Shown here: one piece after another, positions 1 to 14,800 of the stretch
Layout of the letters: each line of letters starts with the position of its first letter
How positions within the stretch are numbered: position 1 is the stretch's first letter
Assembly: GCA_005408345.1 (NCBI GenBank)
Contig: SEMN01000330.1
Coordinates: forward strand, 248,001 to 312,000
Length of the DNA: 64,000 nucleotides
Direction of reading: 5' to 3'
Source of the DNA: Macquaria australasica
Taxonomy: Eukaryota > Chordata > Actinopteri > Centrarchiformes > Percichthyidae
Notes under the pieces: model-generated
Seen by the model: only the letters and a program-made list of their open reading frames with translations
Told to the model about the DNA's origin: nothing
The model's database searches: none
Program-made: the position numbers and the translations under genes

Positions 1-735
1 CTCATGTATACATGTCTGGTACATGGAGGGTTCTCACGGGCACTGTATTCCAGATAGGAAACTGTGGAATTTGATACATTATTTAGAGAATCACAGGGGA
101 ATATCAGGGAATTTAATGAATATATTAGAAATGGAAACCAGACTATTGGAAATACAGAACAATATATTCATTTCACCAACTTCATACCTTTGAAATACAA
201 AATCCCTTTGACTGGAAGTCCGGGGCCAAATAACTTTGTGGTCTTAATCTTTTAAATCAAGAAATTTGCCTTTATTAAAACTTGGAATGGATTCCCAAAA
301 AAGTTTATAGAAAAATCATGAAAAGATCATGACAAAATTGTCTTTAAATAAACACTCCCAGTAACACCAACATGGACCGTTGTCCTAAAATATGGATAGA
401 TCTTCCATTTAATGGAAAATTTGCCTTCAGACCACAAAAACAACATACCAGAAAGAAACACGGAAAGACATCTTGGGAAGTAACATAAATCTTGGGGGAT
501 TTTACCTGCGGGCCTTTTTGGGAATCGTGATGCAGACACACACATGCAGTACATGCCAATGGACAAATAACCTGGATAAAGTTATTACACGGGGTGAAAA
601 GTTTACAGGGATTAGAGAGATGGATGTCCGCTTACATAATTTAAGACAGGAAAGCTTAGGTCTTCATGGTTTGTGATCATGACGGGATTTTATATCACAA
701 TCATTGTTCTGTGGTCTTGAACTAATTTCGTTCAG
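1..735 (+). other. upstream cfap46 intron
   Basis: AT-rich sequence, taken as the intron before the first visible exon. I see no exon, repeat or RNA gene in it. Confidence 0.5.
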
Positions 736-852
736 AGGTGCCCCTGGTCTGACCCGAAAGCTGTTTCCGTGGATGAGGAGAATTCAGAGAAAGACAGAGA
801 ATCAAGCAGAAGAGAGCCGAGGGTGACCTCTGCCAAAAGTGCTGAGCTGCAG
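736..852 (+). CDS. cfap46: cfap46 exon 1 of the window
   Basis: Acceptor TTCGTTCAG before 736, donor CAG|GTACAT after 852; 39 codons, phase 0 to 0. It encodes a charged, Ser/Glu/Arg-rich linker beginning RCPWSDPKAVS. The exact acceptor is the least certain part. Confidence 0.65.
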
Positions 853-1459
853 GTACATACCTCCTGACAAGTGACCCCATCACTTCTCACTCATCTCTAA
901 TCTAAGGTCTTTATACTGAGGTTCCCCTCACATCTCAAATCCCCCAGAGGTAAATCTCTGGGCGCTCTGCATAGTTTTCATATTGAAAGTCAGAGCAGAG
1001 AGATGTACTGTCCACATCAAACTTGATGCAGAATAAAACGGGGGCAATGTTTTATGTATGTGGCAACATTTTGGAATATTAAGTAGGATTCAATTGGTAA
1101 TGTTATACTGTTGAGTTTTGACTGGGGTGCCTGCATTGAGATTAACAATGACGAAACAAAATGTATTATTCCTAATATCTAGATGCCATTGAAATAATTT
1201 CAAAAGGACATAAATGATTCCACATACAGCTTCATCAGTTCATGTATTGTGCATTTGTCATTGGGGGACTTAAAAGTATTGTTGCCAGACAAAATTACCT
1301 TCTTTACATAGCATAGAACTTCCTAGCCTTATGTAGAAACAAAAATTATGAATGTGTGTAATATACTGTGCCTACTGTGTTAAACTATTTAAAATAACTT
1401 CCCTACCAATGTAAAAAGAAAGCATGTAATAAGACATGGCTGGAATGAACACCTGGGTG

Positions 1460-1533
<74 letters not shown>

Positions 1534-4500
1534 CAGCAGAGGAGGCATAGAGCCCAGCAGCTGTTGGCACAGGCCACTAAGGCACTGGCTGAGGCCAGCA
1601 GCCTGTGTCTCCAACACAAGCTGCCCTCCTCCATTCTGGCTGATGCCTCTCTCAACATGTTGGAGTGTCATGGCCAGTCTGATCCTGCAGTGGCAGGTCA
1701 ATACCTTGCCCTGTTTCAGGTATTGTGCATCAGATCATATGTGCATCAGATTTTTACTATACTGCCTGAGTGTGCAGGCATTGTTTTGAGCATGCAGTGT
1801 TTGTAAGATGTATAAACATTACATGCTAATCATCAGGTTTCACTTCCACTTTCTGTCTCATCACTGTTGTGCCTATGTATGTAGAAAGTTCCACATATAA
1901 TACATTGTATGAAACGGGTCAATATGCTGCCATTGAACCCCCTATGCAGGTGGTTCTGTGCACAACACAGTCCCTTGCATCTGCATCATCTTCGCTTACT
2001 GAATGGTATACATCAGGATATAATTGCCTACTATAATTCCTGCTATTACCAACAGCTGCAGTTCACCCATCTTTTGTCTTATTCCCAGAGTTCCTGCACT
2101 GTTGCTACGATGGCTGAGGTCCTAAGTTGTGCCTGTGCAGGCACCAGTGTGTCCCAGCTCTCTGCTCTGCTCAGCCTTCACAGGAAACTGCTCCTCTCGC
2201 AGGAGGAGAGGCCCAGCAGCATGCTGAATGGAGTGGAGGACTCTCTCAATAGCCTCTCCAAGGTACCGGGTCACCAACCACTCCCCATTTATGAATGCTG
2301 TCATACCCAGCTTGGTAAATTCCCTTGATGGGCAACACACTATTGGTGCTGTTATGGCCTTTTCTCTGAATGTACAGTAGGATTCCAAAATCACACAGAG
2401 CAGTGCGGCTGCAAACACACTTCTTCCTAAAGGTTTTTATGTCACACCAACATAGTTGCTGGTATGTGGGACAGCTTGGTGGCATCTGCAGCCTTGTGAA
2501 CATAATACATCAAGAAGTTACATGAAATCTGCGCCCTAAAAGGCAGACTTTTGGAATGTTATCACAGAAACATGTTAATGTGTTGATATTGCAAATAAAA
2601 ATAAAATAGTTGTCTAATAATTTACCTTGGTAACTGGTTATCCTCCATATTATATGATGGTGATTATAGTCCTCAATTTAACTCAAGGCGAGTTAAGTGA
2701 CTCCTGTTTAAATATGTTACTTACTACTAACAGAAAAAAATATGTCTTCAGAAGCTGTTAAAATTGAAAAAAGATGCTCTGTATTATTGACATGACAACC
2801 TAAAAACAGATTGTGATTTTATCTGATAGCATGGATGTGACTAAAATGTCACGTTATGTTATGACTGGTAGTTTTGTAATTCTAACATGAGGTGTTGGAC
2901 CTCTTCTAATCAGTTTTAATAATGAAGGTAATTAATAAACCATTTACTATTGTTGTTTTAATGCAATTGCAATTGCTGATCCTTTTTCAGAAGCCTTTTA
3001 AAATGAAACACAAAGAAATATTCCTCTGTTTCTCTTCTCATACTGTATCTGTGGTATCTTTTTTGTGCAACAGGCTATTTCATGTTCTGAAATCAAACTT
3101 TTAAGACCAACATCCTACCTTTCATGCTTTCTAAAATTCTTTTACTTAGATAAAGGGAAAAAAAGCAATTCCAGCAGCACTTTAAGTTTGTATAACATAC
3201 TGTTAAATTTGAAATTACTTTCTGGTATGCAGGCCTTCTACCACCTGACCGTCTATCCCAGCCACCTGAATATCCTTGCAGAGCTTCCGCCCAACCTGAA
3301 GATCCTGCTGCTTCAGCACTCTGAAGATGGGTAATTTCTATTTTGTCTCTCTCACTATTTCCCTTTCTTTGCCATGCTGTAAATTCTGTCCTTATCTGCC
3401 TCTGACAGTACATGAGTAAATGCCTGTAGGTCACACAAGTCACATTAGGTTTAGGGTACAGTCACATCTGGAGCAGAAGGGGCCTGCTGTGTGGTACCCC
3501 TGCCACTAGAGGGCTGATGGTTGAAATGACTGTATCTGTACTGGTTATACTGGTTATATTATATTGAAATATAATATATTTTAAATCAACATGTGAAGTA
3601 GTGTATACAGTATACAGGTAAGGGGTAAAAAGTACATTCTTTGTGAGTGTTTGTTTGTTTTGTTTTGTTTTTAGGTCAGACCTTTATGGGGCTTTCTATG
3701 AGATGACCAAAGCTCCAAATCAAAAGGGAAAGACTACGCAAGTTACAGGTCAGGAGCTTGTACATTTAAACCAAAAAAAAGAGCTGTCAGATTTCCTACT
3801 TGTAAGAGAGATGCAGGCCACTTCAAACGGAAGATTTACTGCATATATCTTCATACTGCATCTAATTTGTTCCATAGCCCTGGGGAATGTGGTCTTCATC
3901 ACACATACAGTGCTGCACGTAGCATTATTGTCAGTATTTAAATGGAGCCAAATGAATTTAGTATTCCGATGTAACATTTATCTGCAAGGCAGAAGAAAAG
4001 TTCAGTTTTAATGAAGACAGGGAGAGAGGAGAAGATGACAAAGAGTAGAACGAATCACCTGAATTTCCCTTTGACCTCTTTGCTACTAATCTGGCATGGA
4101 ACACCAGCTTTCATAAGGCATCACAGGGCATTAGCATACTGTGTTACATTCTTGCATGACCTGGGACTAGTCTGACATAAGAAGTTGTAGGTATTGTGGG
4201 AAAAAAAGGAATAGGCAGGCATCTGGACTCGTTGCCTGAGAATGAGGACAAATTCATGAAACCGAAAAGACAGTGAGGAAAAATCAAGATGAGACAGAAG
4301 TAGAGAGAAGGAGATCTTACAGAAGGAGCAGGGGGTGGAGGTGCTCATGGGGACCAATTACGAGGCCTGTATGTGTCTGTGATTATGTATGTCTTATTGT
4401 GTGTCAAATCTGTTGTTGCAGGTACCCTGACATGCTCTAGCGTGGCCAAGGTTTCAGTCTGCCCACGGGCTTTGCTGGCACTGAGGGTGCAGACTCGGGC

Positions 4501-7500
4501 CTTTGCCCAGGAGATTAGACATGCCCTCCTCAAGGAATCCTGTTGGCACGGTGCTAAGGGCAGACTGGAGGCCTCTGAGGAGCATCAGCTTTTTCCCCAT
4601 GTATGTCTTGTTGAGACCTCTGCCTTTCTTTTACTCTATTAACATTATCCACTGCAAGCCTCATAGATAAGCTTACTCCACTGCAATTACTATCATCTCA
4701 AGTCTCTTCTGGCTTACTCAGGAGACTTGGGACAGCTGACTTTTACATCCAAGCATTGTGTTAGGCTGCATTAGGTGTGTGTATGAAAGTAATCAGTGGT
4801 CTGAAACAATAAATACTGCATTACAGCTACTGAAACTCCCTTCTCTTTTTTCTTGTTCCCCTATACAGAAAACTGCCACAGAAGAAATGTTCGCATCTCG
4901 CTTCAGAGAAATTGTACAAGAAATGGAGGACTATTTGAATCCACTTCTCACACAGTTTGACTTAAGGTGAAGTACTGTATATGTCATCAGATTCCCCATT
5001 TTGTCCACTACAAAGGCTTGACAAACTTCATTTAGTTTTTCCTAGCCTAAGGAATGAAACTTTGCTACTTTGAAGTGAAGATTTTACCGCCGTGGCAGGT
5101 ACAAATGTCCACTGTGAGAAAAGTCTTTTCAAGTGTGTGTTCAAAACAAAGAGACTGGCTTGTCTGTTAATCTTCATTGGTCAGGTTTGGTTTGTGTCTG
5201 CGTCATGCAGCAAGCTTACACAAAGCAAGTGCTGCACGTCTGTATTTCTTAAACTTTGTCACATCTTACACTATCTGGTTCTATCTTATGTCCTTGTCAG
5301 ACATAAGGTAGTGTAGCCCTACTGATCCTCACCTGTCCTTCCACCCCCCTCAGGCCCCAGGCTGCATCACTAGCAGTCCCTGAGATGACCAAAACCAAAG
5401 ATAGAGAAGAGAAGGGGAGCTCAGGTAAAGGTAGAGCATGTTGGGTGTGAGCTTGCTTGTTTCTGTGACACCCTAAGGGCCTTGTGGATATCTTTACAGT
5501 CACAATCATATGAACCACTATTCCAACATCTTCTATGATTCCTATCTATATGTTGGCACCCCATCAGCAAGTTTCTATTCTAGCAGGCTACAGCTCACCC
5601 CCCTCAGGCCAATGTTGTTGCTGTATACGTGATTTAATGTGATACATGTTCATTTACACACAAAACATGATAACTCAGTACTTTTACAAGGAGCAGTGAG
5701 GATTTATAGTGCCACTAAACTGTTTTGAAAAGAATTCACAGTCCAAATTGTTGGAACAATCACACTGTACCAGTTATGATTTTAAGGTTAAAAAAATATA
5801 CATAAAAATAAAATAAAATCATAGTCATAAAATATACAATACATGATAAAATGTTTGTGCTTTAAATTACCATCAGAACCAGGGGAGCATGTGGTGGTGT
5901 TGGCAGACATGAAGTTGCTCGAGTTGCCGCTGGAAGCCTTGTCCATCCTGCAGGAGGAAGGCCTGAGTTCTGTGTCACGAGACTTCTCCCTCCAGCTTCT
6001 CCACAGTCGCCTGAACAGAGAAGAACCAGAGAAAGGTACTAGAGACACACATGCAGACACATTTAAAAAAAGTTTGCAAGCTCTGCCTAGGGATTCCTAA
6101 CCATTCCCATGAACATGCAAATTTAAGAACAACATCGCACAGTTAGTCTGGTAGATTCTGAGTCTGCCGATCTCGGTTTATGGTTCTATTATTGGCTTTT
6201 AAGAAATGCAGTGTACAATTTCAACAGACACTAAGTGACATTTGTGTTCAGGAAAACTGAATGTCAGCTAACAGCATTTTTACATTGGCCTGAAGCATAT
6301 TTTTACCACTATCTTAGTAATGGCTGTGACTGTAAGGTTGCAAACTATTCATTTGTTATCCCTGAGTGTTGGAAGAAACACAAACATTTGTTTGGCTTGA
6401 CCACACAGAGGTGCACAGAGACACACATGCTTGCCCATATGCATGCATATGAGCACTGAAATGCAACACATACATTCTTTGAAATCTAGTTATTAGTGTA
6501 AACATAAGGCAGAATATGGAAGTGCAAAAGACTTGATTGGCTGGCGGCCACATCATTTCAGACATATCTAAAACCAATCAGCCTGTTATTACTGCCCTAA
6601 TTAAACAGGAAACCTCTTCAAAGTATTTAATAACTAATACTTTTTTAATTGCCCAAAGAATGGTTAATCAAGACATATAATCACTCATTTCCCCTAATTT
6701 CCTTTGATAATTTCTAAGAAACAGCGTGTTGTCTTTGTTGGAGACTAAAATGTGTTCTTCTGCATAATTCAGTGAAAGGAACTTGTATGCCCTAAGAGAC
6801 ATGGTCCTAATAATGACATGCATGTCAAATATTATGTCGGTAGTACAGATAATGTTAGATATATGCTTTATTTGATTTTTATCACTAACTTGTCTTTAAG
6901 AAATATTTTTGTAAGTAGCAATAAATACAATTCTCTGAAGTTCTTTGAAAGTAGGTTTCTGCTTTATATTGTCCAGGAGATATTGTGAAATAGACATAGA
7001 TGACATAGGCAACAGGTAAAGTAAAGAACAGTAAAGAAACAACAAGATAGGACTTGTAATGAAAGGAGACATATGAATGGCTAGAACTAAACGTTAACAT
7101 GGCTCACCCCAGAGTCATAGATACTGTAAGAAACAGCAGGTTTCTTGATGGGAGAAATAAGATTATGCAGTATAACTGTCTTATCTATAAATCTGTTAAT
7201 AATTAGAGTGGGATTTTTGTACACTATAAGTGGATGTTTGCCTCACATAATTTCTCATAGTAAATAATGGCTTACACATTTGCGAAAGCATCTTGACACC
7301 TGGATTTAGACATCAGCCATCCATAGAAATGGAATTTGTTCGGGAGAGAAAGGTCATTTCACATCCTGCTGGCATGCGGAAGTTCATGCGGACATCCGTA
7401 AACACCACGGCCTGCTTTGCTAAAGTGGATGTCCATTAACTGTGGCCATTTTGCTGTGCCTGCTAGAGCAATTTAGAATCAGAACTGTATGTTTGATTGT

Positions 7501-8790
7501 CCAGGGGTAATATATGTAGGTGGTGGCCGAGGGTAACTCAGAAAATCAAGTTTTAAGTTGAAATGACCATACTTGTTAAAGCTGTTGGCACAGTGTGGGT
7601 GCAGCTGAAAAGCATCACACTCCCTGCTTTGTGAGATGCTGTGGATTCGCCCTGTTACAATTCTGGTGTTCGGAAAGAGTTTAAGTTTGATAAAAAGCAA
7701 ACTTAATTCTTTAAAAAAATTCCTAGCTTTCCGTAACTTGTGAAATAACAAATGCAGACTAATGCAGAGAAGAGCAGTTTGGTCTATTCCCCGTTAATGA
7801 GCTGGTGCAAAAAAAATGCTCAGCTGACATGTAACACCAAGAAAGAACCTTAACCAAAATAGATATTTTCTTATAGGAAAAAAATCACAGTGAAGTAAAG
7901 GATCTGTTTTAGTACTACAGTGCCTAGCTGGGCATCATCAACTGCAGCATCAACTGTTGTTTAGTTGAAATTACTAATTTCTCACACAAATCAGAATAGC
8001 CACATTGTTAATCATGTTTTATAAAGAGGAATAGATTTGCTTTACAGCCACATTCTGGTAAGAATATTTGTCTTTTGGTGTAATTTCAGCCTGAATGTGT
8101 CACTGGCATTCCCCAAAACTGTGATTGGAGCACAGGGCAGGTGAGAAACAAGTATAGTGTGTCATTAGAGAGGACTGTTGGAAGCATCAATCTGCAAACT
8201 TTCACAATTATTTTGAAAAAGCCTAACATCAGTCTAAAATCTATTTTTGGCTACACATAAACTACATGGGTTAAGCCTGTATCACTATTCAGCAGCTTAT
8301 AGCATTTTCTGCCCATTTTTCTCTCCACTTTGTTACTCTATATTGTAATAATAGCTTACTGTAAACGACGGTGAACAGTGTTTTGTTGGAGCAGAAACAA
8401 ATAACAAAGAACATTTTGATGTGTGAGAATGGAATCTGATTAAAAATCAGTTTAAAAGAAACTGCTTAAGAAGTATTTTTCAGGTAAAAAGCAATAAAAA
8501 CCTAAAAGATGAGCCTCATTTTAATTTATATTATCCACAACATTGTGTCCTTCTCCAGTCACTCAGGGTTTAATTTTGGAGGTCTACTGAGGGTATAATC
8601 CAGTTGTTTTTTGGCAATGATGCGACAATCCTTGGGGGAATTGTGCACATTAATATTTTGGAAAGAAAAGAAAAGGGGGTAGAAAGAGCACAGAATCTGA
8701 TGCTGCAGACGACATCTTTACCTTTTATAAAGGTTGAATCATTTGCATAACTTGAATGAATGTTCAAAGGTTACTGTTAAACTAGTGTAC

Positions 8791-8853
<63 letters not shown>

Positions 8854-11800
8854 ACTTGACACTTTCATATGCCACCGACAGGAAACTACACGAGCATGTA
8901 TTTCCTAATACACCTTTCAATGCCTGGATCAAATACATGGGTGATGGTGAGACCAGAAAAGAATGGACCATCATTACCATAATTTTGACATCTACAGTTT
9001 ACCATTGTGTCAAGAAGATATAGTGCCTGAAACCACTTTTGGAAGGGCTATTTGTTATTCTGTGTAGTGCTTTGCATGAAGTATGCACAGGACAAATTAG
9101 CACAAACTATAAAAAGACTGCCTTCAGGTGGAAAATGTTTGCCTTTGTATGAATGTCTGTTCTTACTGCCTCTGTGTATTAAAAGTTATTGAGTGATATA
9201 ACAAAAATTGTGATTCAAACTTCACAGACTTAAGAAGTGCAGCCTGATAATAGATGTGAAAGATATGTAGGAAATAAGTTAAGGACTCCACTGGAGTTGC
9301 ACCAAGTACCAAATCAGTTATGTCTTATTAAAAAACAAACTAAAGGCATTTTTATTCAATAATATCAAAATAATTTTGAAACATTAAGAAGCCTAATCGC
9401 TTTAATTAACTTTTCATGAAATAAAGTGCTAGACAAGTGGAAGTTTGGATCTACTGCTGGTGGTCAATAAAAACTCAAGTGATCAGCATTCATTTTGATT
9501 CATCCTCAAGGATCCTTAAATGTCTACTGAATCTCAAACCATGTAATGGTTATATTGCATTACATTCCTATGGCAAACACCTTTGTCCAAAGCAAGTTAT
9601 AATGAGTGCATTCATACTCAATAGAAACAAGAACTGGACGTCATCAGATATTAGAAGTACTTCCCTCTCAAATGAACGACTAAAAAAGTGTTTGGAGTGG
9701 TACAAGTACGTGTACAAGTACAGGTTTTGATCCTGTGGTGGAAGATGGGCATTGACTAGTTGTGGTGAGATTTCACTTTGGACCAAAGTGTTGGACTGAT
9801 TGACCAACAGATGGACGTCTCTCCTACAGCCCTTCTGCTGGCATGGCTTAAAATAAAAATAAAAAATCACAATGATGAACTTCAAGATCACTACTTCATT
9901 TTATTTGCAATTAGGTGTTGACTAAACCCATTTATTTGTTTGTTTGAAAAGAAAATGAGGTTTTAATCAAATTAACCTGGTAATCAAAATTGATAATCAA
10001 TGCTTAATCAATAGTCAGTGCTTTCATTTGCACAGGAAAATAGATGTTGCAGCCATGAGGAAACTTTTAGAACAGTTCTTCAGTCACCAATAAATGTCAT
10101 TGACCTTGCAGATAATGAGAATTCTTTTCCCGGTCCACATTCTGTGTAATCTACCCCGCAGACAAGTGCATGTATTAATTCTGCTTCCTGTTTATGGCAG
10201 TTGAAAGTGACAACAAAAAGGAGACCAAAGGTGGCAAGGGAACTAAGGGGAAGGGAGATCAAAGTCAAGCCATCAAAGTGGTGAGTTCAGTAAATTAGTC
10301 TGGGTCTGCCAGATACAGACAGCAATATTACTTTTACCTGCTGTCAGCACTGCCGATAATTTAAGTTCCTTTCGCCTCCCTTTTAAGTGTGGTTTTTCAG
10401 TCAATTACATTATCTGTTTTCTTAAAGATCCTATTTCTAGCTTCTGAGCATTTATCTTCTGTCATGCGCCACTTCTATTTTTTCCACCAACCCCTTCCCT
10501 TTTTGCTTCTATTTCTTTTGCTGTCTCCTGTCTTAAAATCTCTCCACTGTCCTGTGTTTAAGCTGTAATAACGTATACATTTATTTCCCCAGATACCTGT
10601 GAATCGTGTGTTGCCTTCTAACACCTTTCCAGTGGACACGCGTAACTTCAAATGTATCTTTTATGTTAAATGTTATACCTATTTTTGTTTTTATTTATGT
10701 TCTTGGAATATAGTTGCGCTCTTTTTTGTAGATTGTTATTAACATACCTCCACAGATATTGTTGACCCTCACGATGAAGGCAACTTTGGTAAGTAATCAG
10801 TTACAGTACTGTATAGCTTTAGCTGCTTTTATTGTAGGTTCTGTATGGTTGGTGTGTTTTGGACTCAGGTATAGGAGTGCTGGGAGTACTTTTAAGACTC
10901 AAGAAGCCAAGTTCTGCAGTGATTAATGTTCTCTTTATACTGTATTGCAGCCGGGCATTGCTACAGCTCGCTCTGCATGTCCTCTTCTCAGCTTGTAGCC
11001 CCTTAAGATAAGATAAGATACACCTTTATTGTCCCACAGCGGGGAAATTTTTAGATTAAATATTTTTTTTAAAGCAGCCTTCTCTTGATTACATTATACT
11101 ATTTTACAAAATCTCTACTTTTGTGGCCATGTATGAATCACATGTCAGCTCCCAGTTAGTGGCAAGTGGAAGGTTTCATAATATTTTATGTTGTTGTCTA
11201 TGTGGCACAGAAGGGACCAGTCTGAGCATGAGGATGAAGGAGATTTTGGAAACCCACAGCCAGCATTTTACCCATCTGTGGGAGGGCTTCATGGGCAGCA
11301 AACAAATGCCAAGGTTAGAACCTTTAAGCAGAGAGAGCAAAGCAATGCAATACTGAGAACCAACTGTATTTGTTACATTGCAACACACCTGATCATTTCT
11401 ACACCTCTAAGCCAGCCTTCTCCAATATGTATCAAGTCTGTCTGAGGTGGAGCAGCTGCTGTGCAGATGCAGTGCCTTCATTTACCTGGGGATGGAGCGC
11501 TTCATGGCAAACATTCCACCTGCCAAGCTAGCAGCACTCAATCTGTCTGGTACTGTACACACATACTCTACATTTTCCCTCCGTTCCGCCAAAACAAATA
11601 CTATTATATGGCCCAGGACCGTCACAAAGACCTGAGAGCATTTTTATTTGAATGAATGTATGTTGTTTTTAAAATGTTAGATGTCAGCATTACATATCCA
11701 TATGAATACCACAGTATATGACCGAGCAGAAACTTGATGTACAGGTCTGTTGCATGCTATGGTTTGTTTTAGTTTGGCCAGACATAACACCAGCAACACA

Positions 11801-14800
11801 GACATCCATACTTAATGTCAAACACCCCTGGGAAATGTACATAACGAACTTATAATGTGTCATCACTACCCTGCATTTACTCTTGACACCAGTCTACTGT
11901 CTGTTTTTTGGCTGGCAGTGAATAAAGTGTAAATTGGGATTGTCAGTAAAAAAAAAAAAAAGCATAGTCATTTTCAAAATTTTAAAATGAAACTAAGATT
12001 TCACTTTGTGTTGCTCATGCTTCTGTGACCCCATTACCACTATCACTGCATGTAGGCCCTCTCAAAAACAAAAAAACTGGCAATATAAACGTTGCTACGT
12101 CATATAAAAAACAAATGAATGAGAATGATAAAGAACCAGTCTGTCATCAAGTGTTTTGAGCATCTGGTGTACTAATAGCGTACCAGATTTTATAAAATCA
12201 CACAGCATCCTGAGTTTTCTAAAGCATTTTAAATAAATAAGGAAGAAAAATAGGTGGCAAAATACTGTAATGAATAAATTATTGAAATTTGGAGCAGAGC
12301 TGCTGGCGGATTATGTAAGCAGTAAATGGAGCAATAGGCTTAATCTCTTCAAACACATCAATCTTTCATTCACTGAGTGTGTGTATATATAGAAATATCC
12401 GTGTTCTGCAGTGACAAATCAATGATGTTTTACTATCGGATCCCTGCAATAACATTTCCATGACTTCACTGACTGTCTATAAAATAATTTAACTGAGAAA
12501 ATCAAATGAGGATTACTGAGGAATACTGTATTAATTTCAGTCATTCAGTCCTACCTATTGATTATGACAGTTTTATTTTCGGATCGCGGATATTTGCTGA
12601 ATAATTTCAACCTTAATAACTCCAGAAAAATATAGTTTTTCTCAATTACGTCCTCAGGAGCACATTGACCATGTACGGTCCATCTATATACTAGGTTTCA
12701 ACCTAGTCTTGTTTTTCTTGGAGTAGTCTTAAAAGAACTCCTGGCTGTTGTAATTTATTTACACTTATGGGACAAGGAGACTCCAAACCCGTCTCCCTGA
12801 TCTCAATTATTAGAGAAGGCCTTTTCCATCCTTCATTACTAATACATTTTAAATAAATAATAACCTGCCCCAAATCGCCTTTCAACTCTTCACACCTTCA
12901 AAGATATATCACAAAACAAGTATGGCTTCATCTTCATGGCTTCTTTCTTCTCGTTCACCAGCAAACAAAGGTAGTCTGAGGATGGGTGGACTTGATCCAG
13001 TGTGATTGACAGAGTGTCAGGTTGGCCTTACACATCGCCCCAGGCCAGACATATGTGCCACCCACTAGCCTGCCGTTAGTGCTGCTAACTATAGTGTGAC
13101 TGACACCATGGTCTGAATTCCAGCTGTTACTTCACAACACACCGCACCTATTCCTACTTAATTGGCCATCATGATAAAATTAGGCGATGGCAGATTTGTA
13201 TTTCTAAGAAAAGAAAAAAAAAGGTGTCATGCAGTACATGCAGCACCATCTGCACTCATATCTTATCTGGGAATTGTGGTACTTTATCACTGCATCTTGT
13301 TTAAGTAATAATATTACATCTTAACGTGACTCTTTGAGGGACAAAGCTTGCTGACTGTAACGCTGCTGTGACAATGACTGGATGACTGAGACTCACATCC
13401 GAGTGGACCGCTGTTCTGGCCCCAGGCAGCTGCATGGTAAAGGGGAGGGGGGCAGCAGTGTCTTGCTTCAGACACAGACATGATTGTCACTGTATAGGAA
13501 GTCGGCCAGAACAGCTGCAAGGCACTGCCTATCCTTGCTGCAATAGAGAAGATGTTAGACGACCTCGCTGACACACACCTGGTGTCAGACACAAGCCACA
13601 CAAACCAGTTTTCTCACACCTAGAGGTCAAGTCCAAGTGCTTGTATAGTAAAAGCCTGTTTTTTGTACTAATAAATAGATGGACTGTGTTGAAGTAACAG
13701 TGACTATGTTTACATGCACACTAATTTTCCACTATTATTTCAAAGATGACAATATTCTGAATTTTATACAGGTCATGTAAACGGCATATTCCGTTTGGAT
13801 AGTTTCTATTTTTCTATTTTGACACAAAGAAGTAAAATGGCTCTAGTGGCTCCAGCTGTTCCACTTTTCTATATTTTGACGTGACAAACGACATGTTAGG
13901 GCATCGGCCCCTGTCAAACACAGCCGGAGTATGCACGGCTGCATGTAAACGGGAATATTAGTGGAATATTCATTTTCATTAGCCATGTAAACGGCTTAGT
14001 AGGAATATTGTCTTTTTCGGAATAAGGGCAAAAACCGTAATATTTTGTGCATGTAAACGTAGTCACTGTTTCTGTGCTGGAAAGTCCTGCTAAAAGCCTC
14101 TTTGGCTCTGTGTCATGACTTTGCCACAGTAAGTGTTGTTTCTTGTACACTGAGCTTCATCTGATTTGATGAAAGCCCATGGCTAAAATGTCATGTTTTA
14201 GTTAGTTACATACTGTACATATTTTTCCACACAGAAGGTATAGAGTCTCTTCCGTCTGAAAGTGATTCCAGGAAATTATCGAAAATGAATAAAACCAGAA
14301 GTAGCAGAAAAGGCCAAAGGCTCCCACTGTTATTTATGATAAGTTTAGTCATTTAACCTCATAAACTCATATACATTATACACAACTCAAGTCAACTTTA
14401 TTTATAACGTTTAAACACTTTGAACCCAACACATAGTGCTTTACAACGCAGAGAGAAAAAGAGAACAAAAGACAGAAGAAATTATATACTTAAACATTAA
14501 CAAGTGCAGCATCTGTATTTGTGCCTTGTGTTTGCTTGATGTTCCATGACAGTTTTCATCAGGAATATGGCCAGTGTGTACAGCATTGTGTGTTAAACTA
14601 ATACTTACACTTGTCCAGACAGTTCCCATGTTGTGGTTTGAGTCTTTTTTACCACTTTTCTTTTCATAGTGGTAAAAACTTTACTCCCACCCTTTTCCAC
14701 ACCTCTGCTCCATGATGTATTTTCGAATAGTTATTCTTCTAGAGTGGCTGAAACATAAACACTGGGTGTTTTATCCGTATTTTAAGCTAAATGGGTATAT

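Noticed and set aside
1372..1789. Long frames encoding poly-(Cys-Val) or poly-(His-Thr)
   Set aside because: Translations of the GT/CA microsatellite, not proteins.
8090..8140. Exon-like 51-nt segment with CAG acceptor and CAG|GTGAGA donor in the large cfap46 intron
   Set aside because: The incoming phase from exon 10 would place TGA as the next codon, and exon 10 joins exon 11 correctly without it.
8793..9023. Open frame starting with repeated Cys-Val
   Set aside because: Microsatellite translation running into intron.
10035..10136. Open frame after TTTGCACAG at 10026-10034, just before cfap46 exon 11
   Set aside because: No good donor, and incoming phase 1 gives an early TAG; not needed for a continuous reading frame.
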